The notes: generated by a model not told the origin, from the letters alone. 64,000 nucleotides of DNA from Flagellimonas chongwuensis (GCF_013376415.1 NZ_WYET01000004.1:62001-126000); one strand, 5' to 3'. Positions 43,242-52,419 are shown, numbered from the stretch's first letter. Program-made: numbers and translations.

Positions 43242-43724
43242 CTATTGCCAAATATTTAGGTTGTCGTTATAATTTTCAAAATTATAAATACCAACATATC
43301 GCTTTCTCAACCAGAAAGTATAAAGCGTTAGAATAGGTAAAATACTGTAGAGTACCACGGAAAGAGTAGCCATTGGTTTAAAAGTAACAGGGATTACGTG
43401 CTCTCCATAGGTTTTTATGGAATTTAAAATTGTAATACTGTCATAAATCTTGAAGACATATACTATCATAATGGCGTAAAGTATGTACTCGATATTGCGC
43501 ATCTTAGGATCCGGCAACTCATCTTCGGTAATTTTAAACCAAACCACATATAGATAGATAAAATGTACAGAGGTCAGTAAGGGAAATATGTAGTTGTCCG
43601 GTTTTGTAAAGTAGAATTGATTGGTGTAAACCCCATAAAAATTAAGTAAAACCAATGATAGCAAAACCACTACACTGGCAAGAACGTTTCTTTTCCAAGT
43701 GATTATTTTTGACAGTGCATCCAT
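43242..43724 (-). CDS. Four-segment membrane protein of unknown function
   Basis: A 160-aa protein with four hydrophobic segments (about 14-32, 45-63, 80-100, 118-138). No known motif. It lies tail to tail with the AAA+ gene, 1 bp apart, and has no same-strand neighbour within 150 bp upstream. Family not recognised. Confidence 0.7.
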   Translation of the reverse strand: MDALSKIITWKRNVLASVVVLLSLVLLNFYGVYTNQFYFTKPDNYIFPLLTSVHFIYLYVVWFKITEDELPDPKMRNIEYILYAIMIVYVFKIYDSITILNSIKTYGEHVIPVTFKPMATLSVVLYSILPILTLYTFWLRKRYVGIYNFENYNDNLNIWQ

Positions 43725-43876
43725 ACTATCTTGATATTTAAGGACTTTGACAACATAAAGAACGAAGATTCAGAACTCCTATTTCAAAGAAATCGACAAT
43801 CGGCAAATAATGTTGGACAATACGAAAAATCCGATGTAAAAACCTGAAAAATGGATGCTAAAAAGTACTTTCTTAC

Positions 43877-44761
43877 CTAATCAAAAAGATCTGAAGACAA
43901 ATAGCGGTCACCACGATCGCAAACTATAGATACAATTGTACCGGTTTCCAAGGTTTCGGCCAAGCGAAGTGCAACGGTTGCGGCTCCACCACTGCTCATA
44001 CCGGAAAAAATTCCCTCTTCTTTTGCCAATCTTTTTGCCATTTCGGTGGCTTCCTGTTCGCTGACCTCCATTACGGTATCTACCTTTTCTGGATTGAATA
44101 TTTTTGGAAGATATTCCTTAGGCCATTTTCGGATACCCGGGATTTTGGAATCGTCGGTAGGTTGCACACCAACAATCTGGACATTTGGATTTTGTTCTTT
44201 TAAATATGTGGAAGTTCCCATTATGGTGCCCGTAGTACCCATACTGGATACAAAATGGGTGATTTCCCCATTGGTATCCCTCCAAACCTCAGGGCCTGTG
44301 GTTTTATAGTGCGCTTTCCAATTGTCGTCGTTGGAAAACTGGTTCAACATTTGGAATCCTTCTTCCTTGACCTTGGCCTCGGCATAATCCCTAGCACCTT
44401 CAATCCCAACATCGGCAGGAGTCAAAGTCACTTTTGCTCCATAGGCTCGCATGGTCTGCACCCGTTCTTTGGTAGAGTTTTCGGGCATTACCAATTCAAT
44501 ATCCAACCCAAAAAGACCAGCAATCATGGCCAAGCCAATACCGGTGTTGCCACTGGTGGCCTCTATCAATTTGGTTTCCTTTGTAAAATCGCCGCGTTCA
44601 AGCCCGCTCTTTATCATATTGTAAGCTGGGCGATCCTTTACGCTTCCTCCGGGATTGTTCCCTTCAAGCTTAAACAAGATTTTTACATTTGGATTGGTAT
44701 TCAACACTTTGGATTCCACCATTGGGGTGTTTCCGATAAGATCTAGTATGCTGTTAGACAT
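43877..44761 (-). CDS. cysM: Cysteine synthase (O-acetylserine sulfhydrylase)
   Basis: A 294-aa PLP enzyme of fold type II. Start MSNSILDLIGNTPMVE, the PLP-lysine in NNPGGSVKDRPAYNMI, the substrate loop EATSGNTGIGLAM, the PLP-phosphate loop MGTTGTIMGTS, and the C-terminal SGMSSGGAATVAL. It converts O-acetylserine and sulfide to cysteine. Whether it is CysK or CysM cannot be settled by eye; the shorter length and sequence suit CysM. It overlaps the preceding cysE by 8 bp, so the two steps are translationally linked. Confidence 0.94.
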   Translation of the reverse strand: MSNSILDLIGNTPMVESKVLNTNPNVKILFKLEGNNPGGSVKDRPAYNMIKSGLERGDFTKETKLIEATSGNTGIGLAMIAGLFGLDIELVMPENSTKERVQTMRAYGAKVTLTPADVGIEGARDYAEAKVKEEGFQMLNQFSNDDNWKAHYKTTGPEVWRDTNGEITHFVSSMGTTGTIMGTSTYLKEQNPNVQIVGVQPTDDSKIPGIRKWPKEYLPKIFNPEKVDTVMEVSEQEATEMAKRLAKEEGIFSGMSSGGAATVALRLAETLETGTIVSIVCDRGDRYLSSDLFD

Positions 44762-45545
44762 TTGGGGTTGTCTTTATTTTAATTTCTGGTTTGTGATAAA
44801 CGGTTGAGTTAGGGGGGACGGAGGCTGTTATCCAAGCATTACCCCCAATGACGGAGTTAGCGCCAACAATGGTATCTCCGCCTAAAATAGTGGCATTTGC
44901 GTAGATGGTCACGTTGTTCTCTATGGTGGGATGACGTTTGGTTTTCTCTAAGTTTTTTGCCACATATAGCGCACCTAAGGTAACGCCTTGATAAATCTTC
45001 ACGTTATCATGGATTATAGCGGTTTCTCCGATTACAACTCCCGTTGCGTGGTCGATAAAGAAGGACTTTCCGATTTTAGCTCCAGGGTTAATATCTACAC
45101 CGGTCTGTCTATGCGCATATTCGGTCATCATTCTAGGAATCAATGGTACCCCTTCTTCATAAAGTTCATGTGCCAATCTATAAATGGCGATGGCATAAAA
45201 ACCGGGGTAGGCCATATAAATTTCCTGAAGGGAAAGAGAGGCAGGGTCACAATTCAATATGGCCTCTGCGTCTAAATTTAGATTTTCCAGAATCTGTGGC
45301 AGATGGCTCACATAATTGCCCCAAAGTTCTTCATTGGGCTTCTCCAAATCCCAACATGCCATATCCATCAGCTGATTGAATTTATTCTCCAATAGCTCCA
45401 AGTTTACGGCAACTGGTGTGTTAGCATCAAATAGGGTATAAAAAAGTGTGTCTGTGAAATCCTCTGTCTCCTGCTTTAATCTATAATCCAGGTAAGGCAG
45501 TTTTTTGTGCCTATTGAGTTCAGCGATGATTTTATCCTTGTCCAT
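44754..45545 (-). CDS. cysE: Serine O-acetyltransferase
   Basis: A 263-aa enzyme from the ATG at 45545 (a TTG at 45575 adds ten residues). An N-terminal helical domain is followed by a left-handed beta-helix with VDINPGAKIGKSFFIDHATG and the catalytic His region DHATGVVIGETAIIHDNVKI; the substrate loop is KRHPTIENNVTIYANATILGG. It makes O-acetylserine for CysM, encoded next. The longer N-terminal helical domain is the plant/EpsC-like variant. Confidence 0.94.
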   Translation of the reverse strand: MDKDKIIAELNRHKKLPYLDYRLKQETEDFTDTLFYTLFDANTPVAVNLELLENKFNQLMDMACWDLEKPNEELWGNYVSHLPQILENLNLDAEAILNCDPASLSLQEIYMAYPGFYAIAIYRLAHELYEEGVPLIPRMMTEYAHRQTGVDINPGAKIGKSFFIDHATGVVIGETAIIHDNVKIYQGVTLGALYVAKNLEKTKRHPTIENNVTIYANATILGGDTIVGANSVIGGNAWITASVPPNSTVYHKPEIKIKTTPNV

Positions 45546-45637
45546 ACTGCTCTGTATTGTCTTAAAATTAGACAAATCCTTACCATGCGAAGGTATAAAA
45601 GGCTAACTTTAGTTTAAAAATAACATATTATCGACAT

Positions 45638-46321
45638 ATGGCGTCTAATATTACAATATCCAAAGGAGTTTTTGATTTTCTGAAAGAGCTAAAAAGGAAC
45701 AACAACCGGGATTGGTTTGAAGCACATAAAACTGATTTCAAAAAACATCAGTCCGAGGTAAAGTCATTTCTAGAAGCTGTAAAGACAAACTTAAACCACC
45801 ATGATGATATTGAAAAAATGAAGCTGTTCCGGATTTACAGAGATGTACGGTTTTCTAAAGACAAAACACCCTACAAAAGTCATTTTGCAGGGTCTTTTTC
45901 CCGACTGGGGGCACACTTACGGGGCGGTTATTATATTCACTTAAAACCAAGCGAGTCCTTATTGGCTACGGGATTCTGGGACCCGAACAAGGAAGACCTG
46001 TTTCGTATTCGAAAAGAACTGGAAATGGATGCGGACGAGTTCCGTAAAGTCATCAATCAAAAAGAATTGAAAGAAACTTGGGGTGAATTGCGTGGTGATG
46101 AATTAAAAACGGCACCCAAAGGTTTTGACAAGGAACACCCAGATATTGACTTGATTCGAAAAAAACAGTTTGTATTTGTTCGGAATCTTACAGATAAAGA
46201 AGTGCTGTCCCCTTCTTTTTTGGATGAAGTGGACAAATCCTTTAAGTCCATTCGCCCTTATTTTAATTTGATGAGCGAAATCCTCACCACCAACTTGAAT
46301 GGAGAATCAATTTTGGAATAG
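45638..46321 (+). CDS. DUF2461 domain-containing protein
   Basis: A 227-aa soluble protein of the DUF2461 family: FLKELKRNNNRDWFEAHKTD at the start, the conserved KLFRIYRDVRFSKDKTPYK, then GGYYIHLKPSESLLATGFWD. Function unknown; widely conserved in Bacteroidota and others. A near-consensus element TAACTTTA lies about 25 bp upstream of the start. It overlaps the convergent next gene by 15 bp. Confidence 0.9.
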   Translation: MASNITISKGVFDFLKELKRNNNRDWFEAHKTDFKKHQSEVKSFLEAVKTNLNHHDDIEKMKLFRIYRDVRFSKDKTPYKSHFAGSFSRLGAHLRGGYYIHLKPSESLLATGFWDPNKEDLFRIRKELEMDADEFRKVINQKELKETWGELRGDELKTAPKGFDKEHPDIDLIRKKQFVFVRNLTDKEVLSPSFLDEVDKSFKSIRPYFNLMSEILTTNLNGESILE

Positions 46322-46720
46322 GGCCTCTTCTTCCAGAAGCTGTATTTGGTCTTTTAAGCGTTCCACCACCATGTTCATCATGCGTTTGTTGAGTGCCGAA
46401 GAGTTGGTGATATAGTCGCGGTACTCTTCTACGGTGAATTGACCGATGACCATTCCTTTTAAAGAGTTTCTGAATTTGATGTCCTTTTGGATGGCCCTTT
46501 CTATATACTCCATCTTTTTCTCCAGAGAAAGTTCGTAAAAAGCTCCCTTGTGCTTGTTCGCATAGTTCTTGAAAGCCTCTACTAATAAATCATTTTGGAG
46601 TTTGATTACAGGACGTAAGGTTTTGTTTTGAAAATGCTCATCAAAACCCATTTGGCTGTTAAAATGTGATGATTTAATGGTGGGACGAATGTCCAATCGA
46701 CGGTCGGATGCTGAATCCAT
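46307..46720 (-). CDS. Small conserved helical protein of unknown function
   Basis: A 137-aa protein from the ATG at 46720 (an earlier frame start at 46819 would add 33 unlikely residues). After a short variable N-terminus it contains NKTLRPVIKLQNDLLVEAFK, then LEKKMEYIERAIQKDIKFRN, GMVIGQFTVEEYRDYI and a closing NKRMMNMVVERLKDQIQLLE. Mainly helical. I recall homologues in flavobacteria labelled 'glyoxalase', but no glyoxalase metal motif is present. Function unknown. Confidence 0.78.
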   Translation of the reverse strand: MDSASDRRLDIRPTIKSSHFNSQMGFDEHFQNKTLRPVIKLQNDLLVEAFKNYANKHKGAFYELSLEKKMEYIERAIQKDIKFRNSLKGMVIGQFTVEEYRDYITNSSALNKRMMNMVVERLKDQIQLLEEEALFQN

Positions 46721-47030
46721 GGCTGTGATTTTTAATAAAATTACAGAATGATGAATCGTGGACTTTTGATTTTGAGAATAGTTGTCAACGAGGTTATGAA
46801 CAACCATATTTAACACCAATCAGATAACTTTAGAACAACTTGGATACCCAATATACTATAAGGCATATTAAACAGATTGAAAATTCGGTCAGAACCCAAT
46901 ATCTGAATAGTTTAGGTAATTTAGAAGGTATATGAAAATGAAACATGTTTAAATATACTGAAAAATGAGCAAACTATATTAAATCATACTAGAGACCAAA
47001 ACCTTATTTTTATAACAAATTGAATTGATC
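46721..47030. other. AT-rich interval between divergent genes
   Basis: 310 bp with no convincing frame. It contains only weak near-consensus promoter elements (TAATTTTA on minus near 46740; TATTTTTA on plus near 47006) and a short imperfect inverted repeat around 46780. Nothing further seen. Confidence 0.4.
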
Positions 47031-47930
47031 ATGAAATTCGGAAAAGTAGACCACCCAGAAAACATAGATTTCACCATACCACCCGACCACCCAGATACCC
47101 CGGTAGTTTTATCAAACTCTAAAACAGGGACAGAGACCAAAGTGTATGTGGGCTGCGCCAAATGGAACCGGCAAGATTTGAAGAATTTCTATCCAAGGGG
47201 TACAAAGGACGAATTGGAATACTACTCCTCCCAATTCAACTGTATTGAGCTCAATGCTACATTTTATCGTATCTTTCCAGCCGAACAATATGAAAAGTGG
47301 CGCGACAAAACCCCTGATGGCTTTAAGTTTTTCCCGAAAATGACCAACGAAGTAAGCCATCTTCGTCGCATGAACGACAAAGTTTATGAAATCGCGGATA
47401 GGTATTTGGAAGTAACCTCTTTACTTGGGGACAAGCTGGGTACCATCTTTTTGCAGATGCACAACAATTTCGGACCGAAAAACTGGGATAGGGTAGTGCG
47501 CTTCGTAGAATATTGGCCCAAAGAGTTTCCGTTGGCCATGGAGTTTAGGCATACGGATTGGTTCAATGATGACAAGGTGGCGCAAGAGCTTTATCACTTA
47601 CTGGAAGAGAATAATATCTCCAACGTTTTGGTAGATACCGCCGGAAGGAGGGACCTTATGCATATGCGGTTGACCACAAATGAAGCTTTTATTAGATATG
47701 TAGGCGCAAACCATAAATCAGATTATCCCCGTTTGGATGATTGGATAGAACGTTTAAATTCTTGGAAAGCCATGGGATTGGAGAACATTCACTTTTTTGT
47801 GCATCAAAACCTTGAACTCGAATCTCCTTTGCTATCCGCTTATTTTATTGAGCAGTTAAATGCTAAATTGAATTGTAATTTGCATATACCAAAGACTACT
47901 TTACCACCCCAAAAAGGTTTGTTCGATTAA
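47031..47930 (+). CDS. DUF72 domain-containing TIM-barrel protein
   Basis: A 299-aa protein from the ATG at 47031 (TTG at 47025 also in frame). DUF72 features: KVYVGCAKWNRQDLKNFYPR at the barrel start, FNCIELNATFYRIFP, FKFFPKMTNEVSHLRR, then EFPLAMEFRHTDWF and the closing NIHFFVHQNLELESP. Function of the family is unknown; the fold is TIM-barrel-like. The first ~40 residues are an extension rich in Pro/Asp before the domain. Confidence 0.9.
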   Translation: MKFGKVDHPENIDFTIPPDHPDTPVVLSNSKTGTETKVYVGCAKWNRQDLKNFYPRGTKDELEYYSSQFNCIELNATFYRIFPAEQYEKWRDKTPDGFKFFPKMTNEVSHLRRMNDKVYEIADRYLEVTSLLGDKLGTIFLQMHNNFGPKNWDRVVRFVEYWPKEFPLAMEFRHTDWFNDDKVAQELYHLLEENNISNVLVDTAGRRDLMHMRLTTNEAFIRYVGANHKSDYPRLDDWIERLNSWKAMGLENIHFFVHQNLELESPLLSAYFIEQLNAKLNCNLHIPKTTLPPQKGLFD

Positions 47931-48067
47931 AATAGCACAAATTGATCAAGTTTAAAATCTGGAGCATTTAAAATTATTTACTCAATATTTGCTCTCCATG
48001 AAATATTTCAAATTCGTAATTCGCATAAATTAAAGGTTTTATCAAGAAAATCTTCAAAGGATTCCGC

Positions 48068-48075
48068 TAACTTTG
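48068..48075 (+). promoter_or_regulatory. -7 promoter element of the thioesterase gene
   Basis: TAACTTTG matches TAnnTTTG, 25 bp before the ATG at 48101. Confidence 0.5.
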
Positions 48076-48100
48076 TACTTGAATTATAAAAGTTTCAACT

Positions 48101-48520
48101 ATGCGATTTCATTCACGAAAATGGGTAAAGCCAGAAGATTTGAATGCCAATGGAACTCTTTTTGGAGGCAAGGTCCTAGCTTGGATAGATGAGGAGGCGG
48201 CATTGTACAGTATTATACAGCTTGAAAACAAAAAAATCGTAACCAAATATATGTCCGAAATCAATTTTATGAGCACCGCCCACGAGGGGGACATCATAGA
48301 AATTGGCATCGAAGTGATAAAATTCGGGGTCACCTCAATTTCGCTCAATTGTGAAGTTAGAAATAAGATGACCCACGAAAGTATTGTTACCGTAGACAAT
48401 ATTATTATGGTAAACTTAGACGAGAACGGTAATCCAAAGGCCCACGGTAAAACAAAAATAGAATACGTTAAGGACCGACTTGCCAAAAAAGAAAAAGAAG
48501 AGCAAAAAGCCACTTCTTAG
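48101..48520 (+). CDS. Acyl-CoA thioesterase (hot-dog fold, YciA-like)
   Basis: A 139-aa hot-dog thioesterase: DLNANGTLFGGKVLAWIDEEAA with the catalytic Asp/Glu helix, then KYMSEINFMSTAHEGDIIEI and FGVTSISLNCEVRN. It matches the YciA/BFIT group that hydrolyses acyl-CoA. The C-terminal tail is Lys/Glu-rich. It overlaps the convergent dipeptidase gene by 4 bp at the ends. Confidence 0.88.
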   Translation: MRFHSRKWVKPEDLNANGTLFGGKVLAWIDEEAALYSIIQLENKKIVTKYMSEINFMSTAHEGDIIEIGIEVIKFGVTSISLNCEVRNKMTHESIVTVDNIIMVNLDENGNPKAHGKTKIEYVKDRLAKKEKEEQKATS

Positions 48521-49803
48521 TTCATTGTTTTGGCGACCGCTTGAACTTCATCCAATACCCTTAATAGATTTTCGCCCCATAATTTGGCAATTTCTTCTTC
48601 GGTATAGCCTCTTTTTACGAGTTCCAAGGTTACGTTGAAGGTTTCGGATGCATCCGACCAACCTTCAATACCGCCTCCGCCATCAAAATCGGAGCTGATG
48701 CCCACGTGGTCAATACCTATCAATTTGACCATGTAGTCGATATGGTCCACAAAATCGGATACGTTCACCGCAGGTGGCACGTTGGGGTCGGTTTCGGCCA
48801 ATTCTTCGCCGATATTTCTGATTTTTCCGTAATTGGCAAAGAACTCTTCGCGCTGTTCATCGGTCAAAGAACCAAATTGTGAGCGATCGTACCAAGCAAC
48901 ACCTAAGGAATCGGCCACTTTTTTGTACACCTCCGTCATGTAGGCGGAGCGTGCTTCATGTTTCTCGGTATTCAAGTAAGAACTAAAAGCTACGGTTTGC
49001 ACAACACCTCCGTTTTCCTTCATCAACATCAATTGCTCATCGTCAAGATTACGGCTATGACCGCAAAGTGCTCTAGCCGAAGAGTGTGATGCAATTATAG
49101 GGGCCTTTGTAAGCTCGATCATTTGTTTCATCGCTTCTTTAGAAGGATGGGAAACATCTATCATCATTCCAACACGGTTCATTTCTGCAACCGCTTCTTT
49201 GCCAAGGTCGCTCAAACCATTATGAAGCCAAACACTATCTTGTTCGCCTGTATTGGAATCGCTCAATTGGCTATGGCCATTGTGTGCCAAGGACATATAT
49301 CGGGCGCCACGCTTTTGGTATTCTTCAATTTTAGAAAGGTCTTCGCCAATTGGGTAGGCATTTTCCACACCGATCATGGCCACTTTTTTGCCTGCGGCCA
49401 CAATTCTTCTCACATCATCAGAGGTCAGGGCCAACTCAATCTCGTCAGAAGCAATTTCCTCACAAAGTTTGTGGATAGCCTCGAATTTAGAAATTGCATT
49501 CTCAGAGGCTTTGGCATAACCCTCGGTTGTTAAGGTGTCTTGACCTGTGTATACTATTAACCAAGCTACATCGAGACCACCCTCTTTCATTTTGGGTATG
49601 TTTACCTGGGTATCCAAATTCTGAGTGTAGTTGATACTGTCTGTAAAATTCTGAACGTTGATATCGTCATGAGTATCGATGGTAATCACAGAGTCGTGAA
49701 TTCGTTGCGCTTTCTCTTCCAAGGTTTCTTCGGTCTTTTCTTGTTTTTTCTCCCCGCAGGAAATCAATAAGGTAATACTAAGGAATAGATAAAAATATTT
49801 CAT
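48517..49803 (-). CDS. Membrane dipeptidase-like lipoprotein (peptidase M19)
   Basis: A 428-aa lipoprotein: signal MKYFYLFLSITLLISC with Cys16. The catalytic M19 domain has the HxD metal motif in TIDTHDDINVQ, the bridging Glu in GVENAYPIG, MSLAHNGHSQLSDS, His residues in MIDVSHPSKEAM and ASHSSARALCGHSRN, and a closing GISSDFDGGGGIEGW. Renal-type dipeptidases hydrolyse dipeptides including D-amino-acid peptides. Probably at the outer-membrane inner face. It is divergent from the Hpt-like gene. Confidence 0.93.
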   Translation of the reverse strand: MKYFYLFLSITLLISCGEKKQEKTEETLEEKAQRIHDSVITIDTHDDINVQNFTDSINYTQNLDTQVNIPKMKEGGLDVAWLIVYTGQDTLTTEGYAKASENAISKFEAIHKLCEEIASDEIELALTSDDVRRIVAAGKKVAMIGVENAYPIGEDLSKIEEYQKRGARYMSLAHNGHSQLSDSNTGEQDSVWLHNGLSDLGKEAVAEMNRVGMMIDVSHPSKEAMKQMIELTKAPIIASHSSARALCGHSRNLDDEQLMLMKENGGVVQTVAFSSYLNTEKHEARSAYMTEVYKKVADSLGVAWYDRSQFGSLTDEQREEFFANYGKIRNIGEELAETDPNVPPAVNVSDFVDHIDYMVKLIGIDHVGISSDFDGGGGIEGWSDASETFNVTLELVKRGYTEEEIAKLWGENLLRVLDEVQAVAKTMN

Positions 49804-49931
49804 GGTTGGTTTTTTTACACATACAAATAACGCAATTTGACAACAATATCCGAATGCTACGGAACAATAAATTGTAATCCCTCAGTTTAATCAACATTTT
49901 TAATGTGATTAATAACCATTAACGCAAAAAA

Positions 49932-50711
49932 TTGGGAACACGCGAATTGTTAACGTATCTGGAAAAGCTTGAAATAGGTTTGAGTTCTTTTTCTTATGAA
50001 GAATTGGGAGTAGTTGAGGCCGGAGAACTTAAAAAGACTTTTGAAATGTTCAAGTTTGGACTTGAAAGCAAAGTTTTTGGGATTTCCGAAATGAAGCAGC
50101 TCGAAGACCTATATAGAAATGTAGGCATCCAAGGTTCTGATAGCAAATCGTTTACTGCCCCGAATGACAGCGAAATTTTGATGCTTATAAAGTCCTTGGA
50201 GGATACAAATCTTTCTGAACCACAAAAAAGTATTGTGGAAGAGATTAAGAAAAGAATACAGAACATACAAGAGAAGCCTCAAGATCAGAATAAAAATACA
50301 GAACGTATGTCAACCGATTTTGAATTTATAGAGAAGAGCCTTCAAGCTGGTTTTTCTTCCCAGAAGATTGATCTCCAACCCGTTTTGGAGGATTGCATGG
50401 GGCAAATGGATTTGTTGGAGGAACTAGTTCGCATGTTCAAACAGAACATTTTTGAGTTTGTTGGAAGTGCCAAAGTCAATCTAATGAACGAAAATTATAC
50501 TGAGCTTGAGCTTTCCTGCCAAAAAATAATGCCTTCATTGCGTATGCTGAACACTTCGGGACTTTTGGAAGTGACCCAACAAATTTCAAGGTTGTGCAAA
50601 ACGGATAGGGATAAAAAACACCTTGACTTTTTGTACGATCAATTTCTCCAAGAATATCCACGCATTCAAGAGCAAATAGATTTTGAAATGGAGATATTCC
50701 GTACAATCTAA
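49932..50711 (+). CDS. Unknown protein with C-terminal Hpt-like domain lacking the phospho-histidine
   Basis: A 259-aa soluble protein starting with TTG at 49932; an in-frame stop lies 10 bp upstream and no ATG is suitable. The N-terminal half (1-125) is helical and unrecognised (ELGVVEAGELKKTFEMFKFG). The C-terminal 100 residues follow the Hpt four-helix pattern: MDLLEELVRMFKQNIFEFV, then ELSCQKIMPSLRMLNTSGLL, where active Hpt domains have a His two places before the helix Lys. Here that position is Gln197 (CQK for AHK). It would not accept a phosphate, so it may be a phosphorelay decoy, or an unrelated bundle. Next gene is 12 bp away. Confidence 0.7.
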   Translation: MGTRELLTYLEKLEIGLSSFSYEELGVVEAGELKKTFEMFKFGLESKVFGISEMKQLEDLYRNVGIQGSDSKSFTAPNDSEILMLIKSLEDTNLSEPQKSIVEEIKKRIQNIQEKPQDQNKNTERMSTDFEFIEKSLQAGFSSQKIDLQPVLEDCMGQMDLLEELVRMFKQNIFEFVGSAKVNLMNENYTELELSCQKIMPSLRMLNTSGLLEVTQQISRLCKTDRDKKHLDFLYDQFLQEYPRIQEQIDFEMEIFRTI

Positions 50712-50723
50712 CACACAATCAAG

Positions 50724-51077
50724 ATGGAAAACAACCAACTGCCCGAATACCTTCAAAGTATATTTTATCCTTTGTTCCAACATACGGAAGACTTGGAGTG
50801 CCAATTAATGTTATTGGATGAAATGTTGAAGGTAGGGGATAGGAAAGAGATACCTTTCCTTTCTGAATTGGAATCCCATCATAATCCAAAAATCAGTAAC
50901 AAGGCATTTGCCGTTAAAAACGAACTGCAGTCAAAATTGGGCGTGTTGTCCGATGCGGAACGAAGAAGATTGCCCATGAATCTTTGTTTTATTTATGACG
51001 AGTTCAATATTAGGCCGAGCAAAATAGACAACGAACTTGATTTTGAAGTTGAACTCGATATTTTAAATATGAAATAA
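50724..51077 (+). CDS. Unknown small soluble protein
   Basis: A 117-aa acidic, helical protein beginning MENNQLPEYLQSIFYPLFQH and ending ELDFEVELDILNMK. No family recognised. It follows the Hpt-like gene by 12 bp and is very probably in the same transcript. The final Glu/Asp-rich stretch (DFEVELDI) vaguely resembles the end of the upstream protein (IDFEMEIFRTI); whether this means common descent is unknown. Confidence 0.65.
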   Translation: MENNQLPEYLQSIFYPLFQHTEDLECQLMLLDEMLKVGDRKEIPFLSELESHHNPKISNKAFAVKNELQSKLGVLSDAERRRLPMNLCFIYDEFNIRPSKIDNELDFEVELDILNMK

Positions 51078-51190
51078 AAACGTTTCACTTCATAATTTGA
51101 TATGTTCACCACAATTTGTGAAAGCAACATAATGTTATGTGTGAAACTGCGTTATACCTAAAAACCCCCGAACCAAAACCAAAGATTACC

Positions 51191-51289
51191 ATGTTATACG
51201 ATACCTACGGAGAAGAGTACTTAGCCTTTTTACAAGAACTCAACGAGATTTTGACAGTAAACGAACTTGCCGAACTTGATTACCTATAA
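51191..51289 (+). CDS. Microprotein 1 of a tandem pair (32 aa)
   Basis: ATG at 51191 to TAA at 51287 encodes 32 residues. The core is EEYLAFLQELNEILT, ending in an acidic ELAELDYL. The ATG is preceded by GATTACC. It shares the pattern YLxFxQxLxxxLT and the upstream ATTACC with the second ORF at 51314, so the pair is probably a tandem duplication under selection. No known family. A strong terminator follows the pair. Confidence 0.62.
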   Translation: MLYDTYGEEYLAFLQELNEILTVNELAELDYL

Positions 51290-51313
51290 GCCAACAACCC
51301 AAAACTTATTACC

Positions 51314-51415
51314 ATGAAAAACCCAAACAAAGAAAACGCCGCTTACTTGAATTTTATTCAAGATTTGAAAGACATGCTCACCGACTTTGATATTAGTCTT
51401 TTGAGCAAGCAATGA
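51314..51415 (+). CDS. Microprotein 2 of a tandem pair (33 aa)
   Basis: ATG at 51314 to TGA at 51413 encodes 33 residues: MKNPNKENAAYLNFIQDLKD, then MLTDFDISLLSKQ. The core AAYLNFIQDLKDMLT aligns with EEYLAFLQELNEILT of microprotein 1 without gaps. Upstream TTATTACC mirrors the other's GATTACC. Predicted amphipathic helix. Codons differ at nearly every aligned position although residues agree, which suggests coding constraint. Function unknown. Confidence 0.62.
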   Translation: MKNPNKENAAYLNFIQDLKDMLTDFDISLLSKQ

Positions 51416-51435
51416 TGTTTATGTGTATATCATGG

Positions 51436-51475
51436 AAAAGGGGATGTTGTAAAAAAACATCCCCTTTTCTATTTT
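51436..51475. terminator. Strong hairpin terminator between the microproteins and rpoD
   Basis: A 13-bp perfect stem AAAAGGGGATGTT/AACATCCCCTTTT (51436-51448 with 51456-51468), followed on plus by CTATTTTATT. The stem's A/T flanks mean it could end transcription from both sides, serving the plus microproteins and the minus rpoD gene. Confidence 0.85.
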
Positions 51476-51489
51476 ATTAACTGTCTTGC

Positions 51490-52353
51490 TTATCCAAGAT
51501 AGGACTTCAAGATTTTACTTTTTGATGTATGTCTTAATTTTCGAATGGCCTTCTCCCGAATCTGACGGACACGTTCCCTAGTCAAATCAAATGTACTTCC
51601 TATTTCTTCCAACGTCATGGACGGTTGGTCGCCTATACCGTAGTATAACCGTACCACATCGGCCTCTCTTGGCGACAAAGTGTCCAAAGCCCTGTTTATC
51701 TCTGTGTTCAGAGACTGGTGCATCAGCCCTTTGTCTGGTTTTGGGGAATCCCCGGCATTTAGAACATCGTATAGATTGGAAGTTTCACCTTCCTTTAATG
51801 GCGCATCCATAGATACGTGTCTACCTGTATTTTTCAATGATTGCTTCACTTCGGAAACCGTCATGTCCAATTCTTTGGCTATCTCTTCTGGGGATGGTGG
51901 ACGTTCATGTGCCTGCTCCAGATATGAAAATGTCTTTTTTATTTTATTTATAGACCCAATTTTGTTCAATGGCAAACGTACCACACGGGACTGCTCCGCC
52001 AAAGCTTGCAGAATGGACTGGCGAATCCACCAAACAGCATAAGAAATAAATTTAAAACCACGGGTCTCATCAAAACGTTTGGCTGCTTTTACCAATCCAA
52101 CGTTTCCTTCATTGATCAAATCCGGGAGCTTTAACCCTTGGTTCTGGTACTGTTTTGCAACGGACACCACAAACCTTAAGTTTGCATTGGTCAATTTTTC
52201 CAAAGCAGCTTGGTCTCCGGCCCTGATCTTCTGTGCTAGCTCAACTTCTTCTTGCGCGGTGATCAAATCAATCTTACTGATGTCCTGCAAGTATTTGTCA
52301 AGTGATTTGGATTCACGGTTCGTGACCTGTTTGATGATTTTTAGCTGCCTCAT
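51490..52353 (-). CDS. rpoD: RNA polymerase primary-type sigma factor
   Basis: A 287-aa sigma-70 from the ATG at 52353, giving the flavobacterial N-terminus [23 protein letters not shown] in its usual short form without region 1.1. Region 2: [59 protein letters not shown]. Region 3 and region 4: [20 protein letters not shown] and [23 protein letters not shown] longer frame start at 52389 adds 12 residues and is rejected. Typical housekeeping factor; a second, near-identical sigma elsewhere in the genome cannot be excluded because it looks slightly divergent in region 4. Confidence 0.93.
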   Translation of the reverse strand: MRQLKIIKQVTNRESKSLDKYLQDISKIDLITAQEEVELAQKIRAGDQAALEKLTNANLRFVVSVAKQYQNQGLKLPDLINEGNVGLVKAAKRFDETRGFKFISYAVWWIRQSILQALAEQSRVVRLPLNKIGSINKIKKTFSYLEQAHERPPSPEEIAKELDMTVSEVKQSLKNTGRHVSMDAPLKEGETSNLYDVLNAGDSPKPDKGLMHQSLNTEINRALDTLSPREADVVRLYYGIGDQPSMTLEEIGSTFDLTRERVRQIREKAIRKLRHTSKSKILKSYLG

Positions 52354-52419
52354 TCTTGTATCTGGTTTACTAGTGTTATAAACTATCATTATACATTATA
52401 ATATGCATTTTTCCAAGTC

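Noticed and set aside
46307..46720. Label 'glyoxalase' for the 137-aa helical protein
   Set aside because: No glyoxalase beta-alpha-beta-beta-beta pattern or metal ligands are visible.
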